Positions 63,285 to 64,000 of a DNA stretch of 64,000 nucleotides are shown one piece after another. Source of the stretch: Crocinitomicaceae bacterium (GTDB taxonomy: Bacteria > Bacteroidota > Bacteroidia > Flavobacteriales_D > Sanyastnellaceae); assembly GCA_002700285.1 (NCBI GenBank), contig PACT01000024.1, positions 1 through 64,000 on the forward strand, given 5' to 3'. Numbering within the stretch: the first letter of the stretch is position 1; each line of letters starts with the position of its first letter. The translations under genes were made by a program, and so were the position numbers. The notes below the pieces were generated by a model. The model made no database searches. It saw only the letters and a program-made list of their open reading frames with translations, and was not told the DNA's origin.

Positions 63285-64000
63285 ATAAAACAGGGCTAAA
63301 AAATCGAAGTCTTGTGTTTGGAGGGATTGTTGTCATCATCTCGCTTGTTTTTATTGCACGATTGGGACACATTCAACTCATAAGTTCAGATTGGTCCAAT
63401 TATGCGGGCCGACTTACTGAAGAACGTGAAGCACTAGATCCAATGAGAGGAAAGTTTCTCGACAGAGATGGAGCGTTAATTGTATCAAATATAGCGAGTT
63501 ACGACCTTTTATTTACGCCTCGAAAAGCAAAAAATTTAGATACAATAGCGCTCGGAAAAGTTCTGGGATTTGAATATGAAGCGCTGAAAAAACGTCTTGA
63601 CAAAGCAGCTGCATATTCTCGATATGTGCCTTCTATCATCGTGAAGCAATTGAATGCGCAAGAATTCGCAATGATTTCTAAAGCGCTCATGAACTTCCCG
63701 GGGTTAAAAGCTAAAACGCGCTCCTTAAGGTCAAACGTAGCTGGGGTTGCAGGACATATTCTGGGGGAATATAGAGAAGTTGACAGAGCCGATATTCGTG
63801 GAGATGCGTATTATCAACTGGGAGACTATAAAGGCAAGTCTGGTCTTGAATCGTCTTTTGAACAATCGCTGAGAGGGATCCCTGGCGCTCGATATCACAT
63901 TGTCGATGTGAGAAATAACGTACAAGAAACCCTGCTTGAACTTGACACAATGCCCATTCCAGGGAAGGATGTCACACTAACGATTGATGTCGAGTTGCAG
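63281..64000 (+). CDS. mrdA: Penicillin-binding protein 2 (3'-truncated by the window)
   Basis: The first 240 codons of a class B penicillin-binding protein, not in the ORF track because it runs off the window. ATG at 63281 overlaps the mreD stop as ATGA. A membrane anchor (LVFGGIVVIISLVFIA) is followed by the dimerisation-domain blocks DPMRGKFLDRDGALIVSN, AGHILGEYREVD and the KGKSGLESSFEQSLRG loop typical of PBP2, then LTIDVELQ just before the transpeptidase core. It cross-links lateral peptidoglycan together with RodA and MreBCD. The catalytic SxxK lies beyond the end. Confidence 0.93.
   Translation, partial: MNKTGLKNRSLVFGGIVVIISLVFIARLGHIQLISSDWSNYAGRLTEEREALDPMRGKFLDRDGALIVSNIASYDLLFTPRKAKNLDTIALGKVLGFEYEALKKRLDKAAAYSRYVPSIIVKQLNAQEFAMISKALMNFPGLKAKTRSLRSNVAGVAGHILGEYREVDRADIRGDAYYQLGDYKGKSGLESSFEQSLRGIPGARYHIVDVRNNVQETLLELDTMPIPGKDVTLTIDVELQ

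Overview
Apart from its first ~600 bases, this window reads as one contiguous piece of a Bacteroidota chromosome, most likely a marine flavobacterium-like organism. Evidence for that: a type IX secretion cargo protein with a gliding-motility-type C-terminal sorting domain; OmpA/PD40 envelope proteins; DUF5686, DUF3109 and DUF2795 proteins; promoters of the Bacteroidota form TTG-N19/20-TAnnTTTG; few strong Shine-Dalgarno sites; and a B12-linked propionate trait (methylmalonyl-CoA epimerase plus PduO adenosyltransferase). Genes are packed tightly, with many 1-18 nt overlaps and no gap above 200 nt. I saw no rRNA, tRNA, CRISPR array, insertion sequence or prophage.

The first ~598 bases are foreign. 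They hold a complete, intronless, GC-rich eukaryotic ribosomal protein eL32 gene on the minus strand. It abuts, within about 30 nt, a bacterial response regulator that has lost its whole receiver domain. The simplest reading is a chimeric contig end (amplification or assembly artefact, probably from a co-sampled eukaryote), not a transferred gene.

Layout: 0.6-4.1 kb, response-regulator fragment, histidine kinase, divergent PiT-like phosphate permease and ACR3 arsenite exporter. 4.1-9.7 kb, metallo-hydrolase, large PD40/barrel envelope protein, half-size TauE/SafE protein, M20 amidohydrolase. 9.7-17 kb, recQ, then kdsD-tatC-DUF5686-lptB (KDO precursor, Tat export, LPS export). 17-25.5 kb, ribE and a T9SS cargo on the minus strand, then pdxA, DUF177-rpmF, fabH-accB-accC. 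25.5-29.4 kb, two minus-strand units: panD-flippase-like-rfaE2, and DUF3109-OmpA. 29.4-36.5 kb, radical SAM enzyme, PorE-like 950+ aa TPR/PD40/OmpA protein, LPP20-like protein, second flippase-like protein. 36.5-46.2 kb, PLP gamma-synthase/lyase, kynurenine monooxygenase, methylmalonyl-CoA epimerase, atypical SDR, gdhA, cytochrome c, hflX, rbfA, LolC/E-like permease. 46.2-53.8 kb, dusB, CPBP protease, the minus-strand unit dCMP deaminase-S41 protease-sod-ispD, pduO, DUF2795, lysC. 53.8-64 kb, cvpA, an RmlD-phosphoglucomutase fusion, a barrel protein, a MacB-like permease, purH and the start of mreBCD-mrdA, cut by the window end.

Most of the window is housekeeping metabolism and envelope biogenesis. 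The most unusual biology is the RmlD-phosphoglucomutase fusion, which joins the entry and final steps of dTDP-rhamnose synthesis in one 877-residue protein. Other proteins with altered key residues are a RecQ with a degenerate zinc site, an SDR lacking YxxxK, a peptidase-MA-like domain lacking HExxH, and a superoxide dismutase with three CxC motifs.
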